Below, piece by piece: positions 25,104-37,597 of a DNA stretch of 64,000 nucleotides. The stretch is from positions 203,443-267,442 of the forward strand of contig CAJJDN010000053.1 in NCBI GenBank assembly GCA_905182985.1, given 5' to 3'. The stretch's first letter is position 1; the number at the start of each line of letters is the position of its first letter. The notes under the pieces are model-generated. The model searched no databases, was not told the origin of the DNA, and saw only the letters and a program-made list of their open reading frames with translations. The stretch is from Paramecium sonneborni. Taxonomy: Eukaryota > Ciliophora > Oligohymenophorea > Peniculida > Parameciidae. The position numbers and the translations under genes are program-made.

Positions 25104-26659
25104 ATGAGTAAAATTTCTCAAGAGGCATTTGAGTATCTTAATAAACTTAGATAAAACCCAAAATTAGCCATTCCAAAATTGCAAGAGCATTTAAAACTCT
25201 TTAAAGGAAATGTTTTGCATAAGCCTGGAGAAATAGCACTACAAACAAATGAAGGTCCAAAAGCTGTCAATGGTATTTTTTGGATATATACTAGAGTGCA
25301 TTTCATTCTTATAAAATCAGAAGGCACTTGGTCCTTTGACTTGGAGTAAAGGATTGGAATGTGCAGCTAGAGATCACGTTTAGGATACAGGGCCAAAAGG
25401 AGTAACAGGTCATACAGGTACTGATGGATCATCCATGAGTGACAGAATAGAAAGATATGGAGAATGGGATGTCACTGTTGGTGAAAATATTAGTTATGGA
25501 TAGACAACAGGAGAAGATGGTATAAATTTATTTTTATTTAGTTATCATTTAATTAATTATTGATGATGGGGTTTCATCAAGAGGACACAGAAAAAATTGT
25601 TTTAAAGCAGAATTTGGAGTTGTTGGAATTTATGATGGGGAACATAAACAATACAAAACATAATGCGTTTTTGATTTTGCAGGATCATTTGAAGATAAAC
25701 CAGGACTTGATGCAAAAGCACCTTCTTAGAATGTTCCATAATAATAATAAGAATAACCTCAAAGCTAATAATAAGATGTTCCTCCTGCTTAACCTTAAGC
25801 AAAAGATCCAGATGATAAGATTACTCAGGATGCTTTTGATTATTTAAATTAAGTAAGATAAAATCCCACTCTTGCTATACCTAAATTATAAAACCTAATA
25901 AAACTATTTAAGGGAAGTGTGTTACATAAACCTGGAGAAATACCACTATAAACTAATGAAGGTACGAAGGTGATTTAAGGTACATTTTAATTTAAGTATT
26001 AGAATTAATCGGTTTTCTATAAAAATAATAACCACTTCATCCATTGACATTTGACAAAGGACTATAATAGGCTTGTATTGACCATGTTAAAGACACAGGA
26101 CCAAAAGGAGTATGCGGACATACAGGAACTGATGGGTCTTCTCTTTCAGATAGAATTGAAAGATATGGAGAATGGAATGGAAAAATTGGAGAGAATATTA
26201 GTTATGGATAAAAAACAGGAGAAGATGTTATTATCTAATTATTAATTGATGATGGTGTTGGTTCTAGAGGACATAGAAAAAATTGTTTTGGTTCAGATTT
26301 TAATCTTGTTGGAATTGCTGCAGGGGATCATAAAACTTATTAAACTTAATGCGTTTTTGACTTTGCTACTGAATTCACTCTTTAAGGATAATAACCTAAA
26401 TAATAAGCTGGAAATTAAGGAAAGACGGTTGTTTTAGGAGGAAAAGGAGGTCATGTTGGAGCTGCTCCTTAATAAGAAGAAGAAGAAGATGGTATGAAAT
26501 ATATATTAATATTTAGAATAATTGCCTCCTGGATGTGTTTCTGTTAGTACATCTTCTGCTGTCAGTATGAAAGGAGGATAAAAAGTTACAAAAATTACCA
26601 AAACCTATAAATTTAAGGATGGATCTACTAAGACTGCTGTTTAGACCATCACAGGTTGA
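25104..26659 (+). CDS. protein with two tandem CAP (SCP/PR-1) domains
   Basis: Two CAP domains in one chain. Each begins with a similar leader ([20 protein letters not shown] / [20 protein letters not shown]) and repeats HKPGEI and TNEG. Each carries the CAP signature [24 protein letters not shown] and SRGHRKNCF, then CVFDFA. A Gln/Pro-rich linker joins them (about 25,720-25,800). A glycine-rich stretch and a short C-terminal module starting [13 protein letters not shown] follow, with the final exon set off by a 25-nt intron. There is no signal peptide at MSKISQEAF, unlike most CAP proteins, so a cytosolic or unconventional route is likely. Many ciliate and plant relatives are secreted. One intron position is shared by both domains and another is found only in the first. 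Confidence 0.88.
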
Positions 26660-26801
26660 TGTTATTTAATAAACAATTTAATATTCAGTTATATTTAGAT
26701 TATGTTTATATATCAATTCAAATTATTATATACTTAATTAAACCCATAAAATTTATTATTATTTCTGTCATATTTATAATCAAATCAATATTATAAATGT
26801 T

Positions 26802-26904
26802 GGAACCCTTCGGGGTCATCCGTTAAATTGGAACGTAACAGAGAAGATTAGCATGGCCCCTGCGTAAGGATGACACGCATTAAGCGAGATGGTAGCTCAT
26901 TTTT
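26802..26904 (+). ncRNA. U6: U6 spliceosomal snRNA
   Basis: The central part is the near-invariant U6 core: AAATTGGAACG, ACAGAGAAGATTAGCATGGC (the ACAGAGA box that pairs with 5' splice sites, and AGC of the catalytic triad), then CCCTGCGTAAGGATGACACG, the internal stem-loop. The 5' end forms the short GGAACCC-TTCG-GGG hairpin. Transcription should stop at the run of eight T at 26,901-26,908, as for RNA polymerase III. A TATTTATA element lies about 28 bp upstream, fitting a type-3 Pol III promoter. The 3' end is placed just inside the T-run and could shift by a few bases. Confidence 0.95.
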
Positions 26905-26993
26905 TTTTGATTTTTCCTTTCTAGAGTATTCTTTTTACATTTAAACTTTAAAATTACTTCTAATATTTATCATAACAATTTTATTTTAATAAT

Positions 26994-27971
26994 ATGAATG
27001 AGATTAATAATTCTTCAATTCGAAATACACTATACTCAATCTAAGAAATTCCTTCAAATATATACTAAACTAATTCTGAGAGTGTCTTTTTTTCAGATGA
27101 TGGATTTTATGAAGCAGAAAAAGTAATTCAAAATTCAACTGAATATATGAAAATTACAAATACTTCAATCTAAACTCTTGTCTTATGTAATCCACTTCGA
27201 AATCTAGAATTTCTTAGAATCAATTATAAATTCCTATTTACATTTGATAATTAATTCGTCATTCTTATTAGATCATACTAAAATAAAAGCTTCTATTTCA
27301 TTTAAAACTTAATCGATAAATATTGTAAAGAATTTAATTTTGACTCATGTTAATTTGTTTAACTTTGGAATTATAATCAAAATATATATTTGATTTTATC
27401 TCACTATTTAACAAAATATCTTTAGCTTTATCAAATCGATAAACATATGAATATCAATCTATTATCATAATCACCTTAATGGGATCATCTCTATAAGATT
27501 ATTCACCTAGATTCTCTAACCTAATATAATCCTTGCTTTTTATTGGTAAATACCTATGAACTTCGATTATTTTGTAAATTTAGATTAAAAGCACTTAAAT
27601 CTATAATTGTTAAAGAAATCAATCATATTAAAGCTTATGCTTAAAAAATATTGATTTTAAAACCGAGATATGATTCCTTAGAGACCCATTTTTATTAATT
27701 AACTTGTAATAAATTAATTCGAAAGTTGCATACAAATGATTATAGGAATTCATTGTATAATGGAAAATTTCTTTATTTATCAAATATGAATACGATATAT
27801 GTTTATAATGTTGAAAATGGAAAATTAGTATTCTAGGTTAATACGTTAGAGAATATAGAAAATCTTAGAATTTTTGGGGAATATTTAGCTTATAAAAATG
27901 GTTTATTATATAAGGGATGGAAAAAAGAATAAAATTAAAGTAAATAAATTTGTGAAAAAGTTTAATAGTGA
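26994..27971 (+). CDS. hypothetical 325-residue protein
   Basis: One uninterrupted code-6 ORF with no intron, beginning MNEINNSSIRNTLYSIQEIP and ending before TGA. Composition is that of a real ciliate protein (mixed charged, aromatic and Gln). The last third has beta-propeller-like elements such as FLYLSNMNTIYVYNVENGK, but repeats are not clear enough to call WD40. There is no signal peptide and no strong membrane segment. It begins about 90 bp after the U6 gene and may share that promoter-rich stretch. Confidence 0.72.
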
Positions 27972-28176
27972 ATAAATATGTATAAGATATAAAAGGAAAG
28001 GTATTTGACATATAATTGCAGGATTATCTTTGGTTATTTATTTTATTTTTCTATTTTTCTTTTTATACTTATTCTAATGAATTATTAATGACCAATCATT
28101 AAATATATAATAAGTACTGCAACTATCCTAATTCAAAAAGAAAAAAGAGATTAATTAAAAATGTAAAAAAATAGAA

Positions 28177-28681
28177 ATGGAATAACTTCCAAAAGGTTTA
28201 AATATATAATAACTTTAGCTACTGTTTAACAATTTATCAAGACTTCCACAAATGGAGATATGAAGTGTTCAAATGAATTCGTGACTTAGGTGATGTCAAT
28301 GGCTAGAGAATATATCTAAGTAGTATCTGATTAAGCAAATACAATTTGTTTAGAGCAAGGAAAAAAGACAATATCAGGGGAATTTTTCTATAAGGCTATT
28401 TCTAAGTTAAAGTTAGACAGTTAGATTCCTCATCTTAAGGAGATAGAAGAAGAAATAAAAGAAGAAGTGAATGTATAAATGAATTTTATTTTAAGGTGAA
28501 AAATTAAAATAGAGCAAGGTTTTAGGATGAGGAGCACTTGAAATAGTTAGAAGAACAATAGAAATAATTATACGAAAAAGCAAAATTGGAGAATAGTAAG
28601 AACATGATTGATGATGAAGAATATGGCAAATCAAGAAAATTGAATATATAATTTGAATAAGATGATGAAGATTAACAATGA
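28177..28681 (+). CDS. histone-fold protein of the Dr1 (NC2-beta) / Pol epsilon p17 type
   Basis: Start MEQLPKATVQQFIKTS follows removal of a 23-nt intron inside the Lys-Ala junction. The histone fold then runs through CSNEFVTQVMSMAREYIQVV, SDQANTICLEQGKKTISGEF and FYKAISKLKL, the helix-loop-helix pattern of NF-YB/Dr1/POLE3 proteins (compare SSEANEI and KKTISPEHV). A second 23-nt intron leads to a charged tail QDEEHLKQLEEQQKQLYEKA, similar to the RQQQELFAKA tail of Dr1. Dr1 pairs with DRAP1 to repress TBP-driven transcription. The POLE3/Dpb4 replication subunit is the close alternative, with its LPKATV start. The tail favours Dr1. About 150 residues. Confidence 0.75.
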
Positions 28682-28699
28682 AATTAATCATTAAAATAA

Positions 28700-29581
28700 A
28701 AAGTATAGATCTTATAATTTGCTCAACAGACTTTATTATAAAATGTACTTTAGGCAATTGAAGATAGGCCATCTTCGTTCATTTCTTATATTTCTATCAT
28801 CATTAAATAACATTCTTACCACTCATATTTAAGACTCTTTCATAATCAGTTTAGCATTTTTATTATTAATCTTAATATTGGTGATTGCTAATTTCTAACA
28901 ATTTAGGAAATTACATAAGCAGTTGTTTAGTATATTCTGTATGATATTTTGGGATTATTTTTTAATAGCATTAAAATGATTATTTCTTATAAGATTACTC
29001 TTGCTAGAGATTATATTTTTTTGAAAATGATTATTCAACTTTTAATTATGGTTTGTGTTCATTAAATGAATATAAAGCTTCATGTATTTTTTTTTAATTG
29101 TTATCTATGTAATTTTTTTCTGTATAAATTTATTTCTGTCTACTATATTATATTTCTTATTATGTTTTTTAGAACGAATCTTAAAATTTTTATTAATGTA
29201 CAAAAAGTTATTTTGATAATGCTTACAATGGGATGGGTTACTTGAATAATTTTATGCAATACAATTAATTGTGATAGATTTTTTCTGTTTAAAGTGACAC
29301 TTCGTCCTCTAAAGGTTTATAAGCTTTATAAAGATGCTTCATCTGGAGGTGCTTTATTTAGATGTTTATGCAATGATAGATTATTTTTCTTTTATGGAGC
29401 AGGGGATAATTAAATAAGAGGCAATTTAATTGGTTTAGAACTTGATATATGTGATTGTTATGATTTGATTATTTAGAAATCAGAATCTGTCTTAAGTATC
29501 ATTCTTTTTTAAATTTACATGGTCTATTTAGATAAATTATTTATAAATAGATTAAATAGATATTATTATTTTAATATTTGA
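28700..29581 (+). CDS. uncertain Cys-rich / membrane protein coding region
   Basis: Protein-like plus-strand blocks lie here but I could not join them. The first block (about 28,740-28,860) reads TLLQNVLQAIEDRPSSFISY, and the next (about 29,000-29,270) FFENDYSTFNYGLCSLNEYK and FDNAYNGMGYLNNFMQYN. The last (about 29,280-29,581) is ASSGGALFRCLCNDRLFFFY then LELDICDCYDLIIQKSES, before TGA. The final stop is 72 bp from the convergent AP-4 sigma stop, a normal spacing. The minus strand is also open through much of this stretch, so the strand is not certain. No family recognised. Confidence 0.35.
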
Positions 29582-29653
29582 ATTGGAAGAGCATTTTATT
29601 TAAGTTTTAATACTTCTGATAAAATCAATAACGAAAAAAACCAAACTAAATCA

Positions 29654-30197
29654 TCATTCATCTTTGGCTTTGTCTAAAACATGGATTGGAGCTTGGGTTT
29701 GTATAAAGATTGAAGATTACCTAAAATTTATGTCTTATTAGTTTCCACAATTTGACCATTCATAACCATTTCTTCCAAAATGTAGTGAGCTTTTTCTATG
29801 TTAAACATTATCTAAATATATTAATATATAGAGAATACATCTAATTCGCAAACATTTTCAAAATACTTGTCTAAGGTTTCTACTAAATTATGAATAAATT
29901 CTAAATATGCCATCTCATTCTTAAAAATAGAGATATAGAATTACTTCTTCTTCTAGATCCATTCCAATTATAAAATAAAGAGATGCGTATCTTCTGTAAA
30001 TAATCTATAGAATGAAATAAATAATTAACCTTGTATCCTCTATGTTCAAGAAAACTACATTGTGTTTCACTTCTAGAAAGGCATTTTCTAATTAATTCTC
30101 CTTCAAGTGTCATTCTTTCTTTAACACTCAGAAATTAAAAATATTGGGCTAGTCTAGTTTATCCTTGCTTATTAACCATAAGAATGAAATTGATCAT
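29654..30197 (-). CDS. AP4S1: AP-4 complex sigma subunit (clathrin adaptor small chain)
   Basis: The small subunit of a heterotetrameric adaptor that picks cargo at the trans-Golgi. It reads MINFILMVNKQGQTRLAQYF, EGELIRKCLSRSETQCSFLE, YRRYASLYFIIG, NEMAYLEFIHNLVETLDKYF, ENVCELDIMFNIEKAHYILE and EMVMNGQIVETNKTQILAP, ending VLDKAKDE. CLSRSxxQCSFxE and the ILAPxxxLDK end are closer to AP-4 sigma than to AP-1/2/3. Four introns (25, 25, 27 and 29 nt) are needed, and with them the length is 145 residues, the family norm. The last, 29-nt intron decides the stop. Without it the frame runs on for hundreds of codons. The start is only 22 bp from the start of the divergent PKA-like gene. Confidence 0.88.
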
Positions 30198-30219
30198 GCT
30201 TATAAAAAATATTAATTAT

Positions 30220-31320
<1,101 letters not shown>

Positions 31321-31529
31321 CTAAAAATGTTTAAAAGCATTAATATATAAATTGAAATCTTAATTTTTGAATCTCCATCAATAAAATTTTCAATAAAAAA
31401 TAGAAATAAGTATAGAGAAACAATATTATATGAAGTTGATAATAAGATAAGATATAATAGAATGATGAAAAAAAGAGATTTAAAAAAAATGGAATAAATG
31501 TTTTTGAATAACTTGATTAGTTATATGAA

Positions 31530-32613
31530 TCATCTTCCAGACCATGAGGCAACTTGTTTCTTGAACATTATGATAACTTATTCAAGGATGGCATTTTCTT
31601 CATCTCTTTTGGCTTTAGCTTCAGCATAATCAGCTCTTCTGGATTCTAAATCAGCTTAAGCTTAATCAAGGGCATCTTGGGATTCTTATAAGATGATCTT
31701 AGATTTAGCTTATTAGGCTAAGGCAGCTTAGATTTACTAGGAATTAATAAGATAAATACAGTAGCTAATCTATCAGCAAAGACTTATTTTCTTTCATATT
31801 CAACTTTGAGATTAGAAATTTCAGCTTCACTCAATGAAACCCAACCAGCTAATTCCCATGAGGCATTGATTTCATTAACTTCAAGAGCCTCAAGTGATGC
31901 TTAAAGGTTAGCTTCAAGGGATTCAAGGACTGCAAGAACTCTTTCAGCAAGTGTTGCTCCTCTGCTGACTCCTTCTTCTTATTTAGTTTAAGCCAAACTC
32001 AAGAAAGTCTTAATTTCTTAATCATTAAAGAGATTGCTATAGGCTTTGAGTTTTTAAGCAACAGAGGATGTTTTCTCTTAAACCAATTCAAATGAATCTC
32101 CATTGATTATATAACCAGCAACATCTTATTTAAGAACTCTGACAACTTCAAGAGCTTCTCTATTTTGTTTGATTGATCTAACAAAGAGTTGATTACTAAG
32201 ACATTATTCATCAAGGAGAACATTAATCTTTCTAGCTATTTCATCTTATCTTTATTCATTCCAAGCAAGATAATTCTTTGTATCTTATAAATCTTATTCA
32301 AATTAGACTCTATTCTCAACTGATTATTAAAATAGCTTTTAGTTGAGTGCCTTGATCTTAGTGAATTACTCAATTGTTCTAACATTAAGGATCATAATTA
32401 CTAAGCTCCAACCCATTCATCTGTTTCATTCTTTTAATCAGCAGCAAATTAGGCATCTTTGTTAGATTGAACAAGATCATTCAATATACCATAAACACTG
32501 TCAATAGCATCCATGGCTTTTGTACCAGTTTGGAGTAGAGCCATGATTTAATCGTGGGTGGATGTTGCAGAAGCAATGCTTACCAACAAGAGAATTGCAA
32601 GTGTAGCTTTCAT
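31530..32613 (-). CDS. trichocyst matrix protein precursor (TMP)
   Basis: Trichocyst matrix proteins pack as a crystal in the dense secretory granules of Paramecium and expand on release. The start MKATLAILLLVSIASA is a signal peptide. The rest is almost all alpha-helical coiled coil: HDQIMALLQTGTKAMDAIDS, WVGAQTIEQF after a 23-nt intron, EIARKINVLLDEQ, RGATLAERVLAVLESLEANL, EAEISNLKVEYERKQVFADR, then a Gln/Ala-rich end (ALAQQAKSKIIL, QAQADLESRRADYAEAKAK) before VASWSGR and TGA. Length (about 345 residues) fits the family, whose precursors are cut into two mature chains. Codon choice is less AT-driven than in neighbours (more C-ending codons), as expected for a highly expressed gene. It starts 65 bp from the divergent carboxypeptidase gene. 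Confidence 0.88.
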
Positions 32614-32678
32614 TTATTAATATTTATTGTGTTGGCATACGATTCTCAATTTATTTAATTCTCAAAAACGGGTAAAAT

Positions 32679-34731
32679 ATGGATGATGAAGGATTTGAAT
32701 CAGCTTTTATTGAAACCTTAATAACTTAATAAGATAAGTAACCTACATATATATTCGCTTCTCTTCCTACTCCCAATCCTATAGTATACTAATCAGACTA
32801 TAGAGGAGTGACAAATGACATTGAAGATATTCAAAAAACATATAAATGTGTTTATAAGAAATAATATGGATCAAAACTCACTAATCAACTTTTTAAATTA
32901 TTAAATCTCAATGACTTGTAAACACCTACTATTACTCAAACCCAAAACTAACTACTATTTGATTCTAATTTCATCAATGGAAATTTGGCTGCGGTTTATC
33001 AAGTTGATTCATTTGAATATGATTTACTTCTTCAAGAAGATTTCAATACCACTAGCTATTCTTAATGGTTTTATTTTCGAATCACCAACCCCACTGATAA
33101 CAAATATAGAATTAACATCATTAATTTGGTAACTTATTATATATAAACAACAGACAAAGAATTATCTTCAGTATTAGAATGGTTTTGGAGTATACATCAA
33201 GATCAATTCTAATTGGGAAGTACTCAAATCTCAAGTATTAATTAAAGAATCCGAATATGTCAAATCTAATTTCTGTAAAACAATTTCTAATAAATTATAC
33301 ACTATCTCTTTCTGGATCAATAAATCATTCAATACATGTGAAATCGCTCTTGGAATTCCTTATTCTCATCTTGATTTAGATAGATACTTGCTTAAATTTC
33401 AAACTGAAATCCTTGCCAATACCTTTTCAGGATTACCTGTTAAAATGTTGTAATTTGGATCCAAAAGAAGTGATGTTATTTTAGTAATAGCAAGACAACA
33501 TCCTGGAGAGACTGTGTCTTCTCATGTATGTTAAGGTTTTCTTGAGGCATTATCAAATGATAAAACACTACAATTATTTTATAACATAATTGTAATACCT
33601 ATGGTTAATCCTGATGGAGTTAAATGGGGTAATTTTAGATGTGATCTAAGTGGAAGAGATTTGAATAGACTCTGGTAAAATCCAAGATTTAAACTTCATT
33701 AATAAATCATTTAAATCAAAAATCTTATACAAAAAATCTTAGATGAGGGAAGAGATATTAAAACCTTCATTGATTTGCATGGCCATTCCAGAAAACTTGG
33801 AACTTTTATGTATGCTTGTAGAAACTCTGATGATCCAATTGAATGTAGAATTCTTCCAATGATTATGGCTGAAAATTCGAAATATTTCGATTTCAATTCT
33901 TGTACATTTAATTTAAAATCCTATAAGTTGAAAACTGCAAGAGCATTTGTTTATAATTAAATGTAGAAGATTAACCCTAACAGTTTTCATAATATTGTTA
34001 CTCTTGAAACTTCATTATTCGGTTATAAATAGGAAAATAAATTTATTTAATTTTCTTAAAATGATTTAACATAAATTGGAAAGGATTTACATCAATCATT
34101 AAAAATCTATCATATGTAATAAGAATAAAAATCTAAAATATTCAAAGATCTTGAATTAAATAAGAAGTACTTTTAATAATTAGATGAAAATTAAGCTTCT
34201 GATGATAGTGATTCTGAAGCTGAAATAGGAATAATTCCAGATGAAGAAATTAAACCTTAAACTTTTCATGTATAAAAATCAGCAAGGTTGTTTTAAGAAA
34301 CTCCTAAGATAAGTGCATTGAAAAAAAGAAATTTAAAAAAAGCTATAAATCCATTTTTAGTAGGATAATGTGAAAAGAAATATAATTTTCATAAATTGAC
34401 TAGAGAAGACAGCAAATCATAAAAAGCTATAAATTAAACTCTATCAATTCAATAAACCTAATCTCCTAGTTTTAAAAATTTGAATAAAATCAACAGAAAT
34501 CTATCATCACACAATAAAGATCATAATCATATGCATTCTAGTAATGGAGATAATTATGACAATATTCAATCATGTAGAGTTTTAAGATAGAGTACAATAA
34601 GAACACCTAAAGATTTTAAATTGAAATCAGAATAAAGGGTTTAATTCCATAGTCCTAATGATAAACTCATAATTTTTGAAAAACATTTGAAAATAAAAAG
34701 AAAGAATACCTAAACTATAAAATTATTTTGA
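32679..34731 (+). CDS. cytosolic carboxypeptidase (M14D, tubulin deglutamylase type)
   Basis: CCP/AGBL enzymes trim glutamate from tubulin and other proteins and tune ciliary microtubules. The N-terminal CCP domain shows [11 protein letters not shown] and a 25-nt intron before TKNYLQY, then [20 protein letters not shown]. The zinc-binding M14 motifs follow: [12 protein letters not shown] (HxxE, at 33,499), [20 protein letters not shown], and [12 protein letters not shown] with the third zinc ligand His. ETSLFGY follows with the Glu placed as catalytic base. The C-terminal ~200 residues are low-complexity, Asn/Ser/Lys-rich and poorly conserved. Length about 675 residues. All catalytic residues I can check are present, so it should be active. 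Which Glu (branch point or chain) it cuts cannot be told. Confidence 0.9.
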
Positions 34732-34845
34732 ATACATATTAATATTTTCTAAATAATTTATGAATGATATCATCTTGATATATAAATATTATTAAATAAA
34801 ATTTATTAATTGAATTAGAAATATTATTATTATTATTAAAAAAAT

Positions 34846-36597
34846 ATGGATTCAAATTCTCCAATATCGGTAATTATACATAATAATAATCAGGCAAGTA
34901 TAATTTCACATAGAAGTGATCCAAATGATGATGCTATTTATTATATGATATAGGTGAAAAATAAAACAAGTGATGTTTGGTAATTAGAAAAAAGGTATAT
35001 ATGAGTGAATGAAAGTAGATTTTCACAATTTGAGGATTTAGCAAAAAAATTAAAAGTTCTCTTTGGAGAGTAATTGCCTTCACTTCCAAAAAAGAAATAT
35101 ATAACATTTTTAGTAGGTAAGACACCTGAAGATATTGAGAAAAGAAAAGCAGGTTTAGATGAATTTATTTAAGTAAGAATGATAGTGTTATAATGAGAAT
35201 TTAGCAAGTAGATAAGAAGTAGTTGCATCAGAACCATTAAAATAGTTCTTAGAAATAGAGAGGAATGCAAAAGAAATTATAGTGAATCCTCCAAAGTTAA
35301 TATTCGAATTTAAAGGATTTTTGCATGGAATTAGAGATTTTACAATAAGTTCAGAATAAGGATTGATGTTTGTAATAACATCAGATTGTTCAGTAATAAA
35401 TAGATTGGATGCTTATTTAACAAATATGAAAGCTCCATGGGAATCTGAGAAGGGAGATTAGGCATTAATACCTGTAGGATGTGTTGAATGTTGGTTATAA
35501 TAAGAGAATGGAGAATTTTAAAGATTATGGGTTAAAATGTATAATTCTTAGGCAATCACTTGTTATTGGGATTCTGTAGCTTCAGTTTTGTTGGTAGGGT
35601 TAGATAGTGGATCAATTAATTATTTATATGTTCCAGAAAAAGAAGGGTATAAGAAATTTACTGAGAGTATGGAAATTGAACAACATACAGATAGAGTTAT
35701 GGGATTGTATTATGATACAAAGAGAAAATATTTACATTCAGTATCTAAAGACAGAAAATATAGAATATTAAATCTAAGAAAAGGAATATTAGTAGAAGGT
35801 TTTTTTTATTTTTAATATTTTTAGATATTGAACCTGGTTAATATGAATTAACATGTTTGTTAGGGAGTGATGAAAGAAAGAAAACTTTTGTTGGAGATAG
35901 ACATGGAGAAATATTTATATATGATATAGAAAAAGTATTTCATTTATAACATTCAATTAGAAAAAACCTAAATTAATCATCAAAATTCCAACTACTTAAT
36001 TATTTATTAGAGGATTTTTCATAGATAATTAAAGAAATTATTTATTTTCAATTAGTCATGAGAATGGAGTTATTTTGATTATTGATATATAATTACCTGG
36101 GAGAGAGTAATATTCTAAAGAAGTTGCTTAATTAAATGGAAAATCAAAGAGTAGAGAAATTGGTTGGTCAGCAAAAAGGGGAGAAATCTATGTAGGAAAT
36201 ATTGATGGTACTGTTACTATTTGGGATGCTCGAAAATCTAAATAATTATGTAATCTATATCATATTTAATTTAGATGTATTAAAAGCACATGATTCTGAT
36301 ATTACTAAATTATAATGGCTTGATGCTGATTAAACACTTTTGACTTCTGCAAAAGATAAAGTCATAAAGGTTTGGTCTATGCCTTAACATTGGAGAGATC
36401 CAAATATTGTAGAAAAAGAATTAGAATAAGATTAATTATAAGCTAAACAATAAAGTTCAGATTTAATTTATAAGAAAGCCTAATAATAATTTTAATAGAA
36501 ATTCTAAGATGATGAAGACGATGATATGGCTATTTGGCATAAGGATTAATAAAGGCATTCAGACACTAAATATGAAGATATTGTTGAATTAAAATGA
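34846..36597 (+). CDS. PX domain plus WD40 repeat protein
   Basis: The N-terminal PX domain (about residues 20-125) binds phosphoinositides: YMIQVKNKTSDVWQLEKR, then FSQFEDLAKKLKVLFG, LPSLPKKK, and the helix RKAGLDEFIQNLAS. The region after it has WD40-type beta-propeller blades: FLHGIRDFTISSEQGLMFVI, SQAITCYWDSVASVLLVGLD, HTDRVMGLYYDTKRKYLHSV, NIDGTVTIWDARKS, KAHDSDITKLQWLDADQT and AKDKVIKVWSMPQHW. A Gln/Asp-rich tail follows. At least four introns (24, 25, 26, 26 nt) are implied. PX-WD40 proteins act on endosomal membranes as scaffolds. Start is the ATG of MDSNSPISVII. Confidence 0.85.
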
Positions 36598-36651
36598 GTA
36601 TTATTTAAGTTTATTGCTCTCCAATATTATAAATTATAACAAATATAAAGA

Positions 36652-36864
36652 TCATTCATTCTTTTTATTTAACAAATTAGTGAAATCTTCTAAGATCTTT
36701 TTTTATTCTTCAAAATGTTCAGGCATTTTATGATTTTCATGTTCTTAGGATACTTAATTTAATTTATCTTCAATATTTTATTAATCAATTTGCAAATAAG
36801 CAAATAGTTTAGAAGATTAGATATAAAATATTTTAAGATTATAGATATAAACTTTTTGAAACAT
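36652..36864 (-). CDS. small 70-residue protein
   Basis: A code-6 ORF of 71 codons with stop, no intron, too short and TAA-rich for standard ORF tracks. It starts MFQKVYIYNLKIFYIQSSKL and continues with a helical, charged second half: QNIEDKLNQVSQEHENHKMP and ILEDFTNLLNKKNE before TGA. The amphipathic helix and clear codon composition argue for a real protein. No family recognised. Its stop lies 55 bp from the stop of the convergent PX-WD40 gene. Confidence 0.55.
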
Positions 36865-37597
36865 CAATTTGTATGAAACAAAATATTAATAATAAATTAT
36901 AGCCATAGAAAATATGCCATTAGATAGAAAGCTATTATAAAACTAATAAATTTTAAATTTACTAAAATTTTATTTAAAATATACTAATCCTTGAATTATC
37001 TTATTGTTTATATATCTTTATCAGAATAATAAATTTAATCATCATAAGAATAAATAAATAAATAATTTATCTTTAATTTAATCAAATTATCATCGAAAAT
37101 TTACCTATAATAAAATTTTAAATCATAATTTTTTTATATATCTAAACCAAACTATCTATGTAAATAGTTAAAATCAAGATGCGAATCTAATTTTAATAAA
37201 TTCTCAGATAATGTTGCTGTGCTGTTTCTTTTTTTTCTGGAATGTAAATATTAAAGAAATCATGCATGAAACTAAATTATTTCATAAAAATTCAATGTGA
37301 CCAAATGTTATTAAATTAAATGTGTATCATTTTGAAATAGAAAGGAGACCATTAATAAGATTTTAAATACATAATGTTATTTAATATGTATCATAAGATA
37401 AAACTTTTAATGATTAATTTTCATATAAACTATGATAAAGATATATTTTACACTTTTATGTTAATTTCTAAATTTTAATAGAATTATTTTTCCTTAAATA
37501 CAACAATCAAATAATTCTAGAATACTACCAAGTAATAATTATTCTCATTGATTTATTATGTATTTTGTAAATTATTATTTATAAAAAATTTAATTAA
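36865..37597. other. intergenic, no gene seen
   Basis: About 730 bp of AT-rich sequence between divergent starts. Only short open frames of random composition occur. The region should hold the promoters of the 70-residue gene and of the gene at 37,598. Confidence 0.5.

Noticed and set aside
29281..29650. AP-4 sigma with a long C-terminal extension
   Set aside because: A 29-nt intron gives the normal family end (ILAP...LDKAKDE). Without it the frame just runs on through noncoding-like sequence.
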